Source: DASRTE01 sp050743145
Lineage (GTDB): Bacteria; Actinomycetota; Actinomycetes; Jiangellales; Jiangellaceae
Direction: 5' to 3'
Length of the DNA: 7,881 bases
Assembly (NCBI GenBank): GCA_050743145.1
Contig: JBOGDU010000214.1
Span: 1 to 7,881 of the forward strand
The notes under the pieces are model-generated. The model did no database searches and had not been told where the DNA came from. It saw nothing but the letters and a program-made list of their open reading frames with translations. The position numbers and the translations under genes are program-made. Positions 1 through 5,553 of the stretch are shown here, piece by piece. Every line of letters starts with the position of its first letter. The first letter of the stretch is position 1.

Positions 1-137
1 TCGTCAACCATGAGGTGGGCCACGCCATCGGCTTCGGCCACGTCGGTTGTCCGGGTGTCGGTGAACCGGCTCCCGTCATGCTCCAGCAGACGTACGGCCT
101 CGATGGCTGCCTGCCGAATCCGTGGCCGGACCCGTGA
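1..137 (+). CDS. DUF3152-like zinc metalloprotease, C-terminal end (partial)
   Basis: This is the last 44 residues of a gene that begins before the window, read in frame 3 and ending at TGA 135-137. The fragment opens VNHEVGHAIGFGH, a full HExxHxxGxxH zinc-protease motif in which three His bind zinc and the Glu is the catalytic base. About 13 residues later comes PVM, which fits the Met-turn of metzincins. Two cysteines, at fragment residues 16 and 36, flank the Met-turn and could form a disulfide, as expected for a protein outside the cell. The order HExxHxxGxxH, CPG, APVM, LxGCxPNPWP is what I know from the actinobacterial DUF3152 family of putative secreted or lipid-anchored peptidases. 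The substrate is unknown. The N-terminal signal region cannot be seen. No terminator is evident before the next gene, 48 nt on. The family call is from memory of the motif; the zinc motif itself is seen directly. Confidence 0.82.
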   Translation, partial: VNHEVGHAIGFGHVGCPGVGEPAPVMLQQTYGLDGCLPNPWPDP

Positions 138-185
138 CGCCGCAGGTGGCATCGCGACCACGCCGACGATGTCGGGGGCGGTTCT

Positions 186-1379
186 ATGCTCGTCGCCGTG
201 TCCGTAGTCCGCCTCGGCGTCGCCGAACGGCGGGCCCGGCTGGCCGTACGCCACCACCTGGCGCCGGCCGCCCGCGCCGACGACGTCCTCGGCATGGTCC
301 GCGACCTGATCGCGCTGCACGCCACCGACCCGGCGTCGGTCTACCTGGCAGCCTGGGCGAGGCTCCGTAGACCTCAGGTCGCCACCATCGACAACGCGCT
401 CTACGACGACCGCACGCTCGTGCGTGTGCTGGGCATGCGGCGCACGATGTTCGTGTTGCCGGTCGAGGTGGTGCCGGTGGTGCTGGCCGCGTGCACCAGA
501 GCCGTTGCCGTGGTCGAACGGCGCAAGACCGTGCAGTTCTTCTCCGAGGCCGGCCTGGCCGATGACGTGCCGGCCTGGCTCGAGGAACTGGAGAAGGCGA
601 CGCTCGCCGCCCTGGCCACCCGCGGCGAGGCGCTGTCGACGGAGCTCTCCACCGATGTGCCGCGGCTGGCCGAGCAGTTCGTCATCGCCCGCGGCAAGTC
701 GTACGAAGGCAAGCAGAGCGTCGCCAGCAGGGTGCTACCACTCCTGGCAAACGACGGCCGGATCGTGCGCGGCCGCCCCCGCGGGTCCTGGCTCTCGACC
801 CAGTACCGGTGGGCTGTGACCGAGGAATGGCTGCCCGGCGGTCTGGCCGACCTTTCCGTCGAGGCGTCGCGGGTCGACCTCGCACGTCGCTGGCTGAGCG
901 CGTTCGGGCCGGCTCCGGTCAGTGACCTGAAGTGGTGGACCGGCTGGACGCTCGGGCAGACCCGCGCAGCGCTCACCGAGATCAGCCCGGTCGAGGTCGA
1001 CCTCGACGGGGCGCCGGGCATCGCCCTGGCCGACGACCTCGAACCCACGCAGGTTCCCGAGCCGCACGCGTTGCTGCTGCCGGCGCTCGACCCGAGCGTC
1101 ATGGGCTGGTCGGCGCGCGAGTGGTTCCTCTGCGGCCACGACGTCGCGCTGTTCGACTCGACCGGCAACGCGGGGCCGACGGTCTGGTGGGACGGCCGAA
1201 TCGTCGGCGGCTGGGCGCAACGCAAAGATGGTGAGGTCGTGTTCCGGCTGCTCGACGACGTCGGCACCGAGGCGGCCGCCGCGGTCGCAACCACTGCGGC
1301 TGAACTCGGCGCGTGGCTCGGACCCGTGCGGGTGATCCCGCGGTTCCGCAATCCGCTGGAGCGCGAACTGACCGCCTGA
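186..1379 (+). CDS. AlkZ-like winged-helix DNA-binding protein (HTH_42 family)
   Basis: This 397-residue protein matches the length and pattern of the HTH_42 (DUF1006) family, which includes the DNA glycosylases AlkZ and AlkX/YcaQ that unhook DNA crosslinks and remove bulky alkylated bases. Family landmarks are AERRARLAVRHHLAP near residue 13, the active-site-like segment IALHATDPASVYLAAWARL at 42-60, MRRTMFVLP at 84-92 and a C-terminal PRFRNPLERELTA. AlkZ and AlkX carry a Q-x-Q or Q-x-D catalytic motif; here H45-A46-T47 stands in that place, so glycosylase activity is uncertain and it may act on a different lesion or only bind DNA. The ATG at 186 follows a G-rich stretch (GGGGG at 174-178) seven bases upstream; GTG at 198 is an alternative start. 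It stands alone: the protease fragment upstream looks unrelated, and downstream it runs straight into a gene remnant on the other strand. Family call is strong, function open. Confidence 0.85.
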   Translation: MLVAVSVVRLGVAERRARLAVRHHLAPAARADDVLGMVRDLIALHATDPASVYLAAWARLRRPQVATIDNALYDDRTLVRVLGMRRTMFVLPVEVVPVVLAACTRAVAVVERRKTVQFFSEAGLADDVPAWLEELEKATLAALATRGEALSTELSTDVPRLAEQFVIARGKSYEGKQSVASRVLPLLANDGRIVRGRPRGSWLSTQYRWAVTEEWLPGGLADLSVEASRVDLARRWLSAFGPAPVSDLKWWTGWTLGQTRAALTEISPVEVDLDGAPGIALADDLEPTQVPEPHALLLPALDPSVMGWSAREWFLCGHDVALFDSTGNAGPTVWWDGRIVGGWAQRKDGEVVFRLLDDVGTEAAAAVATTAAELGAWLGPVRVIPRFRNPLERELTA

Positions 1380-1380
1380 G

Positions 1381-1542
1381 CCCAGGGATGCCGGGTGAAC
1401 GTCAGGTGCGGGGCGCCCGGATCAAGACCACGACGATGTAGAAAGGGCCGGCGACGATGCCGCATGTCAACAGCGCTCGGGTCACTGTCGAGCTCGTGTC
1501 GCTCGGCGCGACGGTGGACGCGGCGCGAGGAGAGGTGATCAC
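1381..1542 (-). pseudogene. Frameshifted, truncated remnant of a DUF998 membrane protein gene
   Basis: Reading leftward from GTG 1542, the sequence encodes a short lead-in and then TRALLTCGIVAGPFYIVVVL, which resembles the first transmembrane helix of DUF998 proteins (usual form RALLxCGxVAGPLFVVVVLxQALTR). It reaches a stop (TGA) at residue 48. Shifting frame after the helix restores a second family landmark, TFTRHPWA, matching the FDLxRHPxSLLS stretch that follows the helix in intact members. The spacing between the two parts is about 7 nt short of the usual 10 residues, so a small deletion would explain the frameshift. Similarity stops at about 1381, where the 3' end of the AlkZ-like gene begins, so most of the original gene (about 200 residues in the family) is missing. 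The GTG overlaps the stop of the VOC gene (GTGA), so the intact gene was probably translated as part of that operon. DUF998 is recalled, not searched. Confidence 0.62.
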
Positions 1543-1946
1543 CCCAGCTGACCGATCCGGATCGCGTTGCCGAACGGATCGCGCAACCCGAAGTCGATGC
1601 CGTACGGGCGCTCGGTCGGCTCGTCGGTGAGCTCGACCCCTCGCGCCAGCAGGGTGTCGTATGTCTTCTGGGCGTCGTCGGTACTGATGCAGAGCCAGCC
1701 GCCCATTGCGCCCTTCGTCAACAGTTCGCGAACCTGCTCCGCCGTCGCCTCGTCCATAGCCGGTGGGCCGGGCAGCTCCAGCAGGATCTGACGGCCGGGC
1801 TCGCCGGGGACGTTGACGGTCAGCCAGCGCATGAAGCCAAGGTCCTGGTCGGTGTTGACCTCGAGCCCGAGTTTGCCGACGTAGAAGTCGAGGGCCTCGT
1901 CCTGGTCGAGGACGAAGATCTGCGATTGCGTGATGGAGTTCAGCAT
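1539..1946 (-). CDS. VOC superfamily (glyoxalase/bleomycin-resistance fold) protein
   Basis: This 135-residue protein is the usual length of a two-module VOC protein. Module one starts SITQSQIFVLDQDEALDFYVGKLG (split here: residues 4-23 and 24-27) and module two ends DPFGNAIRIGQ. Of the four VOC metal positions, Q7 and E57 could bind a metal, but the third falls at about G83/W84 and the fourth at R130. A standard glyoxalase I or dioxygenase site is therefore unlikely; ligand binding or sequestration is possible. I chose the ATG at 1946 because a longer reading from 2009 adds 21 residues with no family match and overlaps the regulator gene. There is no Shine-Dalgarno before 1946; instead TAGCGT sits exactly 7 nt upstream, as in leaderless actinobacterial genes. 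It lies 35 nt behind the AraC-type regulator on the same strand, and pairs of this kind are frequent in actinomycetes. The substrate is unknown. Confidence 0.85.
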   Translation of the reverse strand: MLNSITQSQIFVLDQDEALDFYVGKLGLEVNTDQDLGFMRWLTVNVPGEPGRQILLELPGPPAMDEATAEQVRELLTKGAMGGWLCISTDDAQKTYDTLLARGVELTDEPTERPYGIDFGLRDPFGNAIRIGQLG

Positions 1947-1953
1947 GCCGACG

Positions 1954-1959
1954 ACGCTA
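1954..1959 (-). promoter_or_regulatory. -10 element of a leaderless promoter for the VOC gene
   Basis: On the minus strand TAGCGT fits the TANNNT -10 consensus of actinobacteria and is followed by exactly seven bases and then the ATG at 1946. This spacing would put the transcription start on the A of the start codon. It agrees with the absence of a ribosome binding site, and implies the VOC gene can be transcribed apart from the regulator. No convincing -35 box is visible. Confidence 0.5.
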
Positions 1960-1981
1960 GCCGAGCGCCGAACGCGGCTGC

Positions 1982-2380
1982 TTATCCGAAACTGCTCGGT
2001 CGAGTCCACGCTTTCGTGAAGCAGGTCGGGGCGGCCACGACGTGGCCCCGCTTGCGGTAATCGGTCGGTGCCTCGCCGACGATTTCGCGGAACGTGCGGC
2101 TGAACGTCCCCAGGCTGGTGAAGCCGACATCGATGCAGATCTCCGTGACGCTGCGATCGCTTTCGCGCAGAAGGAACATCGCCCGTTCGACGCGGCGCCG
2201 CTGGAGGTAGCGGTGCGGCGTCTCTCCGAACGTCGCACGGAACGTCCGGATAAAGTGTGCCTCGGAGACGTGGGAGATCCGCGCGAGCGTGGGAACGTCG
2301 AGCGGCTGGGCGTACGTGCGGTCCATCGTGTCGCGTGCACGGAGCAGCCGGCGGTTGGACTGCTCGACGGCCGTGCTCAC
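1982..2380 (-). CDS. Single-domain AraC/XylS-type transcription regulator
   Basis: This 132-residue protein is almost entirely an AraC-type DNA-binding domain. The first helix-turn-helix covers roughly residues 29-47 (LDVPTLARISHVSEAHFIRTF) and the second roughly 78-99, followed by the family signature FSRTFREIVGEAPTDYRKR at 93-111. There is no separate ligand-binding domain; the 20-residue tail (AAPTCFTKAWTRPSSFG) resembles that of other short actinobacterial regulators paired with VOC genes. The GTG at 2380 is the best start: GGAG lies just upstream, though only 2 nt away, and the longer reading from 2605 runs into the divergent gene and has no family match. M19 is a later alternative. It is transcribed toward the VOC gene and away from the dehydrogenase operon, so it may control both. 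The inducer is unknown; without a sensing domain it may respond through a partner or by its own level. Confidence 0.86.
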   Translation of the reverse strand: MSTAVEQSNRRLLRARDTMDRTYAQPLDVPTLARISHVSEAHFIRTFRATFGETPHRYLQRRRVERAMFLLRESDRSVTEICIDVGFTSLGTFSRTFREIVGEAPTDYRKRGHVVAAPTCFTKAWTRPSSFG

Positions 2381-2436
2381 TGCTCCATCACACCATTGTC
2401 TAGCGGCGCGTCGGGAGCATGGTCGCCCGCTTGCTA

Positions 2437-2449
2437 GAAAGATACTTTC
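2437..2449. promoter_or_regulatory. Candidate operator: GAAAG-ATA-CTTTC palindrome
   Basis: GAAAG and CTTTC form a perfect five-base inverted repeat around ATA in the 85-nt space between the divergent AraC regulator and dehydrogenase genes. It stands out as AT-rich in otherwise GC-rich DNA and lies 16 nt before the GTG start of the dehydrogenase, over its likely promoter (TACTTT at 2443-2448 fits a -10). A bound protein would block transcription there. AraC proteins more often bind direct repeats, so the binder could be a different regulator. Confidence 0.4.
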
Positions 2450-2465
2450 GAGAGAGAGGCGCCAA

Positions 2466-3374
2466 GTGACGTTCGTCCCACGGTCGATGCGCGCGATCCG
2501 CCTGCACAGGTCCGACGACGGTACGCGGCTGGTGGAGGAGCGTGTGGACACGCCCCAGCCGGGGCCCGGCGACGTGCTGGTGAGTGTGCATGCAGCCGCG
2601 ATCACGCGAGGCGAGCTCGAATGGCCGGCTGACCGGCTCCCCGCGATCCCGTCCTACGAACTCTCGGGAGTGGTCGCTGCCGTCGGCTCCGGTGTCCACG
2701 GCATCGTCAGTGGAGACGAGGTCTACGCCCTTGCCGACTTCGACCGCGACGGCGCCGCGGCCGAGTTCGCCGTCGTCGCCGGCGACCTTCTGGCCCCCAA
2801 GCCGCGAACGCTCGGCCACGTCGAAAGCGCCGCCGTCCCGCTTGCCGCTCTCAGCGCATGGCAGGGGCTCTTCGACCACGGGAAGCTGGCGGCGCGCCAG
2901 CGCGTGCTCGTCCACGGAGCGGCCGGTGGGGTGGGAAGCTTCGCCGTGCAGCTCGCGCACGCGCACGGAGCCCATGTCATCGGCACGACCTCGACTGGAG
3001 GCGTCCAGGCGGCTTGGGCGCTCGGAGCCGATGAGGTGATCGACAACACCACGACTCGCTTCGAGGAGACGGTCGACCCTGTCGATCTCGTCTTCGACAC
3101 TGCGGGCCGCGGGATGCTCGGACGCTCTCGGGCGATCCTCCGCCCCGGTGGCCGGCTCGTGTCGGTTGCCGAAGAGCCGGTGGGCGACGGCGTGTACTTC
3201 GTCGTCGAGCCCAACCGCGGGCAGCTCGTCGAGCTCGCACGCCTCGTCGACGGCGGCGAGCTGCGCGCGCTGGTCGATTCGGTGTTTCCGCTGAGCGAGG
3301 CACATGGTGCCTTCGCGCGCAGCATGCAGTCCGGCAAGCGTGGCAAGGTGGTTCTCCGGGTGGTCGATGACTAG
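2466..3374 (+). CDS. Zinc-free MDR / quinone oxidoreductase-type NAD(P)-dependent oxidoreductase
   Basis: This 302-residue protein has the two-domain MDR (alcohol dehydrogenase superfamily) layout. The N-terminal substrate domain includes PGPGDVLVSVHAAAITRGEL near 32-51 and IPSYELSGVVAAVGSGV at 61-77. The Rossmann domain starts at RVLVHGAAGGVGSFAVQLA, with the glycine motif GAAGGVG at 151-157. The structural-zinc cysteine cluster is absent, which places it with zinc-free quinone oxidoreductase-like reductases that use NADPH on quinones, enones or similar carbonyls. The Y64 position replaces the common GxExxG start. I chose GTG 2466 because AGAGAGG (2453-2459) lies 6 nt upstream; ATG 2487 is an alternative, and a longer reading to 2289 lacks any family match. 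Its stop overlaps the next gene by 8 nt, so the two are translationally coupled. The substrate cannot be read from the sequence. Confidence 0.88.
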   Translation: MTFVPRSMRAIRLHRSDDGTRLVEERVDTPQPGPGDVLVSVHAAAITRGELEWPADRLPAIPSYELSGVVAAVGSGVHGIVSGDEVYALADFDRDGAAAEFAVVAGDLLAPKPRTLGHVESAAVPLAALSAWQGLFDHGKLAARQRVLVHGAAGGVGSFAVQLAHAHGAHVIGTTSTGGVQAAWALGADEVIDNTTTRFEETVDPVDLVFDTAGRGMLGRSRAILRPGGRLVSVAEEPVGDGVYFVVEPNRGQLVELARLVDGGELRALVDSVFPLSEAHGAFARSMQSGKRGKVVLRVVDD

Positions 3375-4161
3375 GCAAGCGCAGAAGGCCGAGGCGTTCC
3401 GGGCGCTGCACGCCGGCGAGCCGTTCGTGATCCCGAACCCCTGGGACGCGGGCTCGGCTCGCGTCCTGGCTGCGCTCGGGTTCAAGGCGCTCGCCTCGAC
3501 CAGCTCCGGCTTCGCGTTCACGCTCGGGCGCCTGGACGGCAGTGTGACCCTTGACGAGGTGATCGAGCACGCAGCGGCGCTCGACCAGGCGACCGACCTA
3601 CCCGTCTCCGTCGACCTGGAGAACGGCTACGGCCCTGACCCGGAGCAGGCCGCGCGTGCGATCACCCACGTCGCCGAGGTCGGTGCGGTCGGCGGCTCGA
3701 TCGAGGACTACGATCCGGCGGGTTACCTCTACGAGTTGGCACCCGCCGTCGATCGGGTCGCTGCAGCTGTCGAGGCCGTGCGAGGGCTGCCCTTTGCGTT
3801 CACCCTTACTGCGCGCGCCGAGAACCACATCCGGGGCAACCCGGATCTGCAGGACACCATCGCCCGCCTGCGGGCCTTCGAGGACGTCGGCGCCGACGTC
3901 CTGTACGCACCGGGCCTGCGGACTGCTGAGCAGATCCGAGCCGTATGTGAGGCCGTCTCCATGCCGGTCAACGTGCTGGCGCTGCCGGAGCTGTCGCTGG
4001 GGGAGATCGTTGCAGCGGGCGCGCAGCGGGTCAGCGTCGGTGGCAGCCTGACCTGGGTCGCCGTCCGCGCGATGGCGGCCGCGGCGACGCAGATAAGCGA
4101 AACCGGCGACCTCTCGGCGCTCGGCGCACGCCTCCCGCTCGATGACTGGTTCCCGTCCTGA
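3367..4161 (+). CDS. Isocitrate lyase / PEP mutase superfamily protein
   Basis: This 264-residue protein has the TIM-barrel pattern of the PEP mutase/isocitrate lyase superfamily. Landmarks are FVIPNPWDAGSARVLAALGF (20-39), TSSGFAFTLGRLDG, the metal-binding region SVDLENGYG (81-89, D83 and E85), SIEDY (111-115) and LTARAENHIRG (147-157). The catalytic K-K-C-G-H loop of isocitrate and methylisocitrate lyases is not present, so it is not a glyoxylate-cycle lyase. A C-C or P-C lyase, an oxaloacetate-decarboxylase-like enzyme, or an uncharacterised 2-oxoacid enzyme with Mg2+ are all possible. The ATG at 3367 lies inside the end of the dehydrogenase gene (8-nt overlap); only weak GGTGG precedes it, so reinitiation by the upstream ribosome is likely. 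Pairing with a reductase suggests a short shared route on a carbonyl or 2-oxoacid compound, which is inference. Confidence 0.87.
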   Translation: MTRQAQKAEAFRALHAGEPFVIPNPWDAGSARVLAALGFKALASTSSGFAFTLGRLDGSVTLDEVIEHAAALDQATDLPVSVDLENGYGPDPEQAARAITHVAEVGAVGGSIEDYDPAGYLYELAPAVDRVAAAVEAVRGLPFAFTLTARAENHIRGNPDLQDTIARLRAFEDVGADVLYAPGLRTAEQIRAVCEAVSMPVNVLALPELSLGEIVAAGAQRVSVGGSLTWVAVRAMAAAATQISETGDLSALGARLPLDDWFPS

Positions 4162-4180
4162 GAACAGGAGGGAGGGAGGG
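4156..4180 (+). other. Small hairpin plus G-run tract at a convergent gene junction
   Basis: TCCTG-AGAA-CAGGA (4156-4169) forms a five-base stem over the stop codon of the PEP mutase-like gene, and GG-A-GGG-A-GGG-A-GGG (4167-4180) follows at once. The G runs could form a two-layer quadruplex on this strand. The convergent questin oxidase-like gene ends 16 nt further on, so the 35-nt gap must hold both terminators. No U-run follows, so this is a possible non-classical terminator only. Confidence 0.3.
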
Positions 4181-4196
4181 TGCCTCGCGGATGTGC

Positions 4197-5267
4197 TCAG
4201 CCTCGCGGCCGCAGCAACTGCGCGGCGTGAACGGCGGCCGCCAGAGCGTCGGGGTCACCGGTGCGCACGAAGACCTCGGCCGCCGTGTCGGTGAACTTGA
4301 TGACGTGCTCGTCGCCGTGTGCGGCGGCGCGTTCCACCGCCTCTGCGGCCGGATCCGCGACGGCCGGGGCGGACGGCAGGTCGGCGCGCGGTACCGCCGT
4401 CGACGGTTCGTACATCGCGATGATCGCGGCGCTCGCCGCCCAGACCGCGGACAGACTGAACGCCCACATCTCGCGCGGCAGGACGGGCAGAGTGTGCAGG
4501 ACGGCGTTCGGCGCGGTGGCCGTGTGTACGAGCAGCACCGGGCTGCCGTGTCCGTGGGTGAGGTATCGCAGGGTCGCGGCGTCGATCAGGTCGGTCAGAC
4601 GCGCCTCGACGTCGGCGTCGTCGGCGGCAGCACGCAGTGAGGTCAACGAGGCCGACCAGCCGGCGAGGTCGGCCAGCTTCGGGATCCGCGAGGCGATCAC
4701 GCCACGCTGTACAGAAAGATGAGGTACCGCCTCGAGCGCGGCCGCCGCATCGAGCGTTCCGGCCGGGCCGGTGACGCCCGGGACGGAACGCCAGCGGGCC
4801 GCCCAGAAGGCCAGTCCGTGCGCGAGCTCGGTCTGTGCAGCGTGACCCTCGTTTCCGGTCAGCAGCGTCCGCACGGCGTGGCCGACCCTGATCACCCCAT
4901 GGGTGGCGCCGGCACTGATGCCGGGGAGCAGCCGTGGCCACCAGGTCGTGAGCACATCGCGCCACGGACGCTCGGTCATCTGGCCGGCGAAGTACGCCGT
5001 CCAGTCGCCGACCCGTCTGCCCGTTCCCAACGCGTCCCGCCAGGTCTCGTCGGTGATCCGGTCACGGGGATCCGGCAGATCCTCCAGGCGCGGCATGTAC
5101 GCGTCGACCCATCGGGGAACGTCGACCTCGTGGCCGCGTCGGACCAACACCTCGACCGCCATCGGGCCGTGGTTGGAGAGCCCGTTGTCGCCCTCCTCGT
5201 CGCCGCCGTACTCAGGACCGGTGACGTGGAGGCGTTCGTACGCTTCGTCCAGTATCTGGCTGCTCAC
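4197..5267 (-). CDS. Questin oxidase-like protein (DUF4243)
   Basis: This 356-residue protein matches the questin oxidase-like family by its N-terminus LDEAYERLHVTGPEYGG and the following GLSNHGPMAVEVLVRRG (29-45), and by a spread of conserved histidines (H33, H123, H130, H150, H238, H240, H248, H321). In fungi this family includes GedK-type questin oxidase and AflY, which oxygenate and open anthraquinone rings in a Baeyer-Villiger-like step, apparently without flavin; bacterial members are mostly uncharacterised. No signal peptide or membrane segment is seen, so it is probably cytosolic. The GTG start at 5267 is set by a strong AGGAGG (5274-5279) 6 nt upstream; a longer reading to 5612 has no family match and overlaps a divergent gene. 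It is divergent from a VOC gene and lies 0.8 kb from an anthrone oxygenase-like gene, which may give it an aromatic substrate. The activity here is inferred from family only. Confidence 0.85.
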   Translation of the reverse strand: MSSQILDEAYERLHVTGPEYGGDEEGDNGLSNHGPMAVEVLVRRGHEVDVPRWVDAYMPRLEDLPDPRDRITDETWRDALGTGRRVGDWTAYFAGQMTERPWRDVLTTWWPRLLPGISAGATHGVIRVGHAVRTLLTGNEGHAAQTELAHGLAFWAARWRSVPGVTGPAGTLDAAAALEAVPHLSVQRGVIASRIPKLADLAGWSASLTSLRAAADDADVEARLTDLIDAATLRYLTHGHGSPVLLVHTATAPNAVLHTLPVLPREMWAFSLSAVWAASAAIIAMYEPSTAVPRADLPSAPAVADPAAEAVERAAAHGDEHVIKFTDTAAEVFVRTGDPDALAAAVHAAQLLRPRG

Positions 5268-5273
5268 GTTTGA

Positions 5274-5295
5274 CCTCCTCCTGACTTCGACCCTA
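5274..5295 (-). promoter_or_regulatory. Ribosome binding site and possible -10 for the questin oxidase-like gene
   Basis: On the minus strand, TAGGGT (5290-5295) fits the TANNNT -10 pattern and is followed within about ten bases by AGGAGG (5274-5279), which sits 6 nt before the GTG start. The ribosome site is strong and decides the start. The -10 is tentative: no clear -35 is seen, and it would give a very short leader of about 16 nt. Confidence 0.5.
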
Positions 5296-5397
5296 CGTAC
5301 GGCGGCCGGGGAACGCGACCAGACGGTCACTCGGGCGGGCATGCGGCGGCACGCCGGCGGCGTATCGCCACCGCCGATGAGTTCTGACGACGCGCCC

Positions 5398-5414
5398 GGT
5401 CTACACGTGTGACC
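5398..5414. promoter_or_regulatory. Candidate operator centred on ACACGTGT
   Basis: An exact eight-base palindrome, ACACGTGT (5403-5410), is flanked by GGTC on the left and GACC on the right, so the whole 17-base site is almost symmetric apart from one extra T. It lies in the divergent space between the questin oxidase-like and VOC genes, 131 nt before the former's start and 140 nt before the latter's. Such symmetry is typical of a dimeric repressor site, but the protein is not identified. Confidence 0.35.
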
Positions 5415-5500
5415 TGTCCGATGAACGATGAGTGACCAGCCGTGTCGGCGGCTCGGTGGCGAGCAGTCCGACGTGTTTGGGTGTGTCGTTGCCGGGGAGG

Positions 5501-5520
5501 TCACGACGTGAGACCACGTC
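5501..5520. promoter_or_regulatory. Overlapping ACGTG palindromes upstream of the second VOC gene
   Basis: Two inverted repeats overlap here: TCACG-A-CGTGA (5501-5511) and GACGTG-AGAC-CACGTC (5505-5520). Both are perfect in their arms. They lie 34 nt before the VOC start codon and share the ACGTG core with the palindrome at 5403-5410 and a single copy at 5471-5475. The placement suits a repressor or activator site for the VOC gene. The regulator is unknown. Confidence 0.42.
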
Positions 5521-5553
5521 ACAAGAGCAGTCACCAGCAGAAGGGAAGCGATC

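Noticed and set aside
10..207. 65-codon plus-strand ORF at the window start
   Set aside because: It is out of frame with the HExxHxxGxxH protease end, which is by far the better reading.
401..1465. Long minus-strand ORF opposite the AlkZ-like gene
   Set aside because: It is rich in Arg, Ser and Pro, as antisense frames of GC-rich genes are, and the plus-strand protein is a clear family member. Only its first 30 codons carry meaning, as part of the DUF998 remnant.
2289..2465. Upstream extension of the dehydrogenase to ATG 2289
   Set aside because: The added 59 residues have no family match and overlap the divergent regulator gene; a good ribosome site points to GTG 2466.
2400..3521. 373-codon minus-strand ORF over the dehydrogenase
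   Set aside because: Antisense shadow: it spans two genes with clear family motifs on the plus strand and shows no domain of its own.
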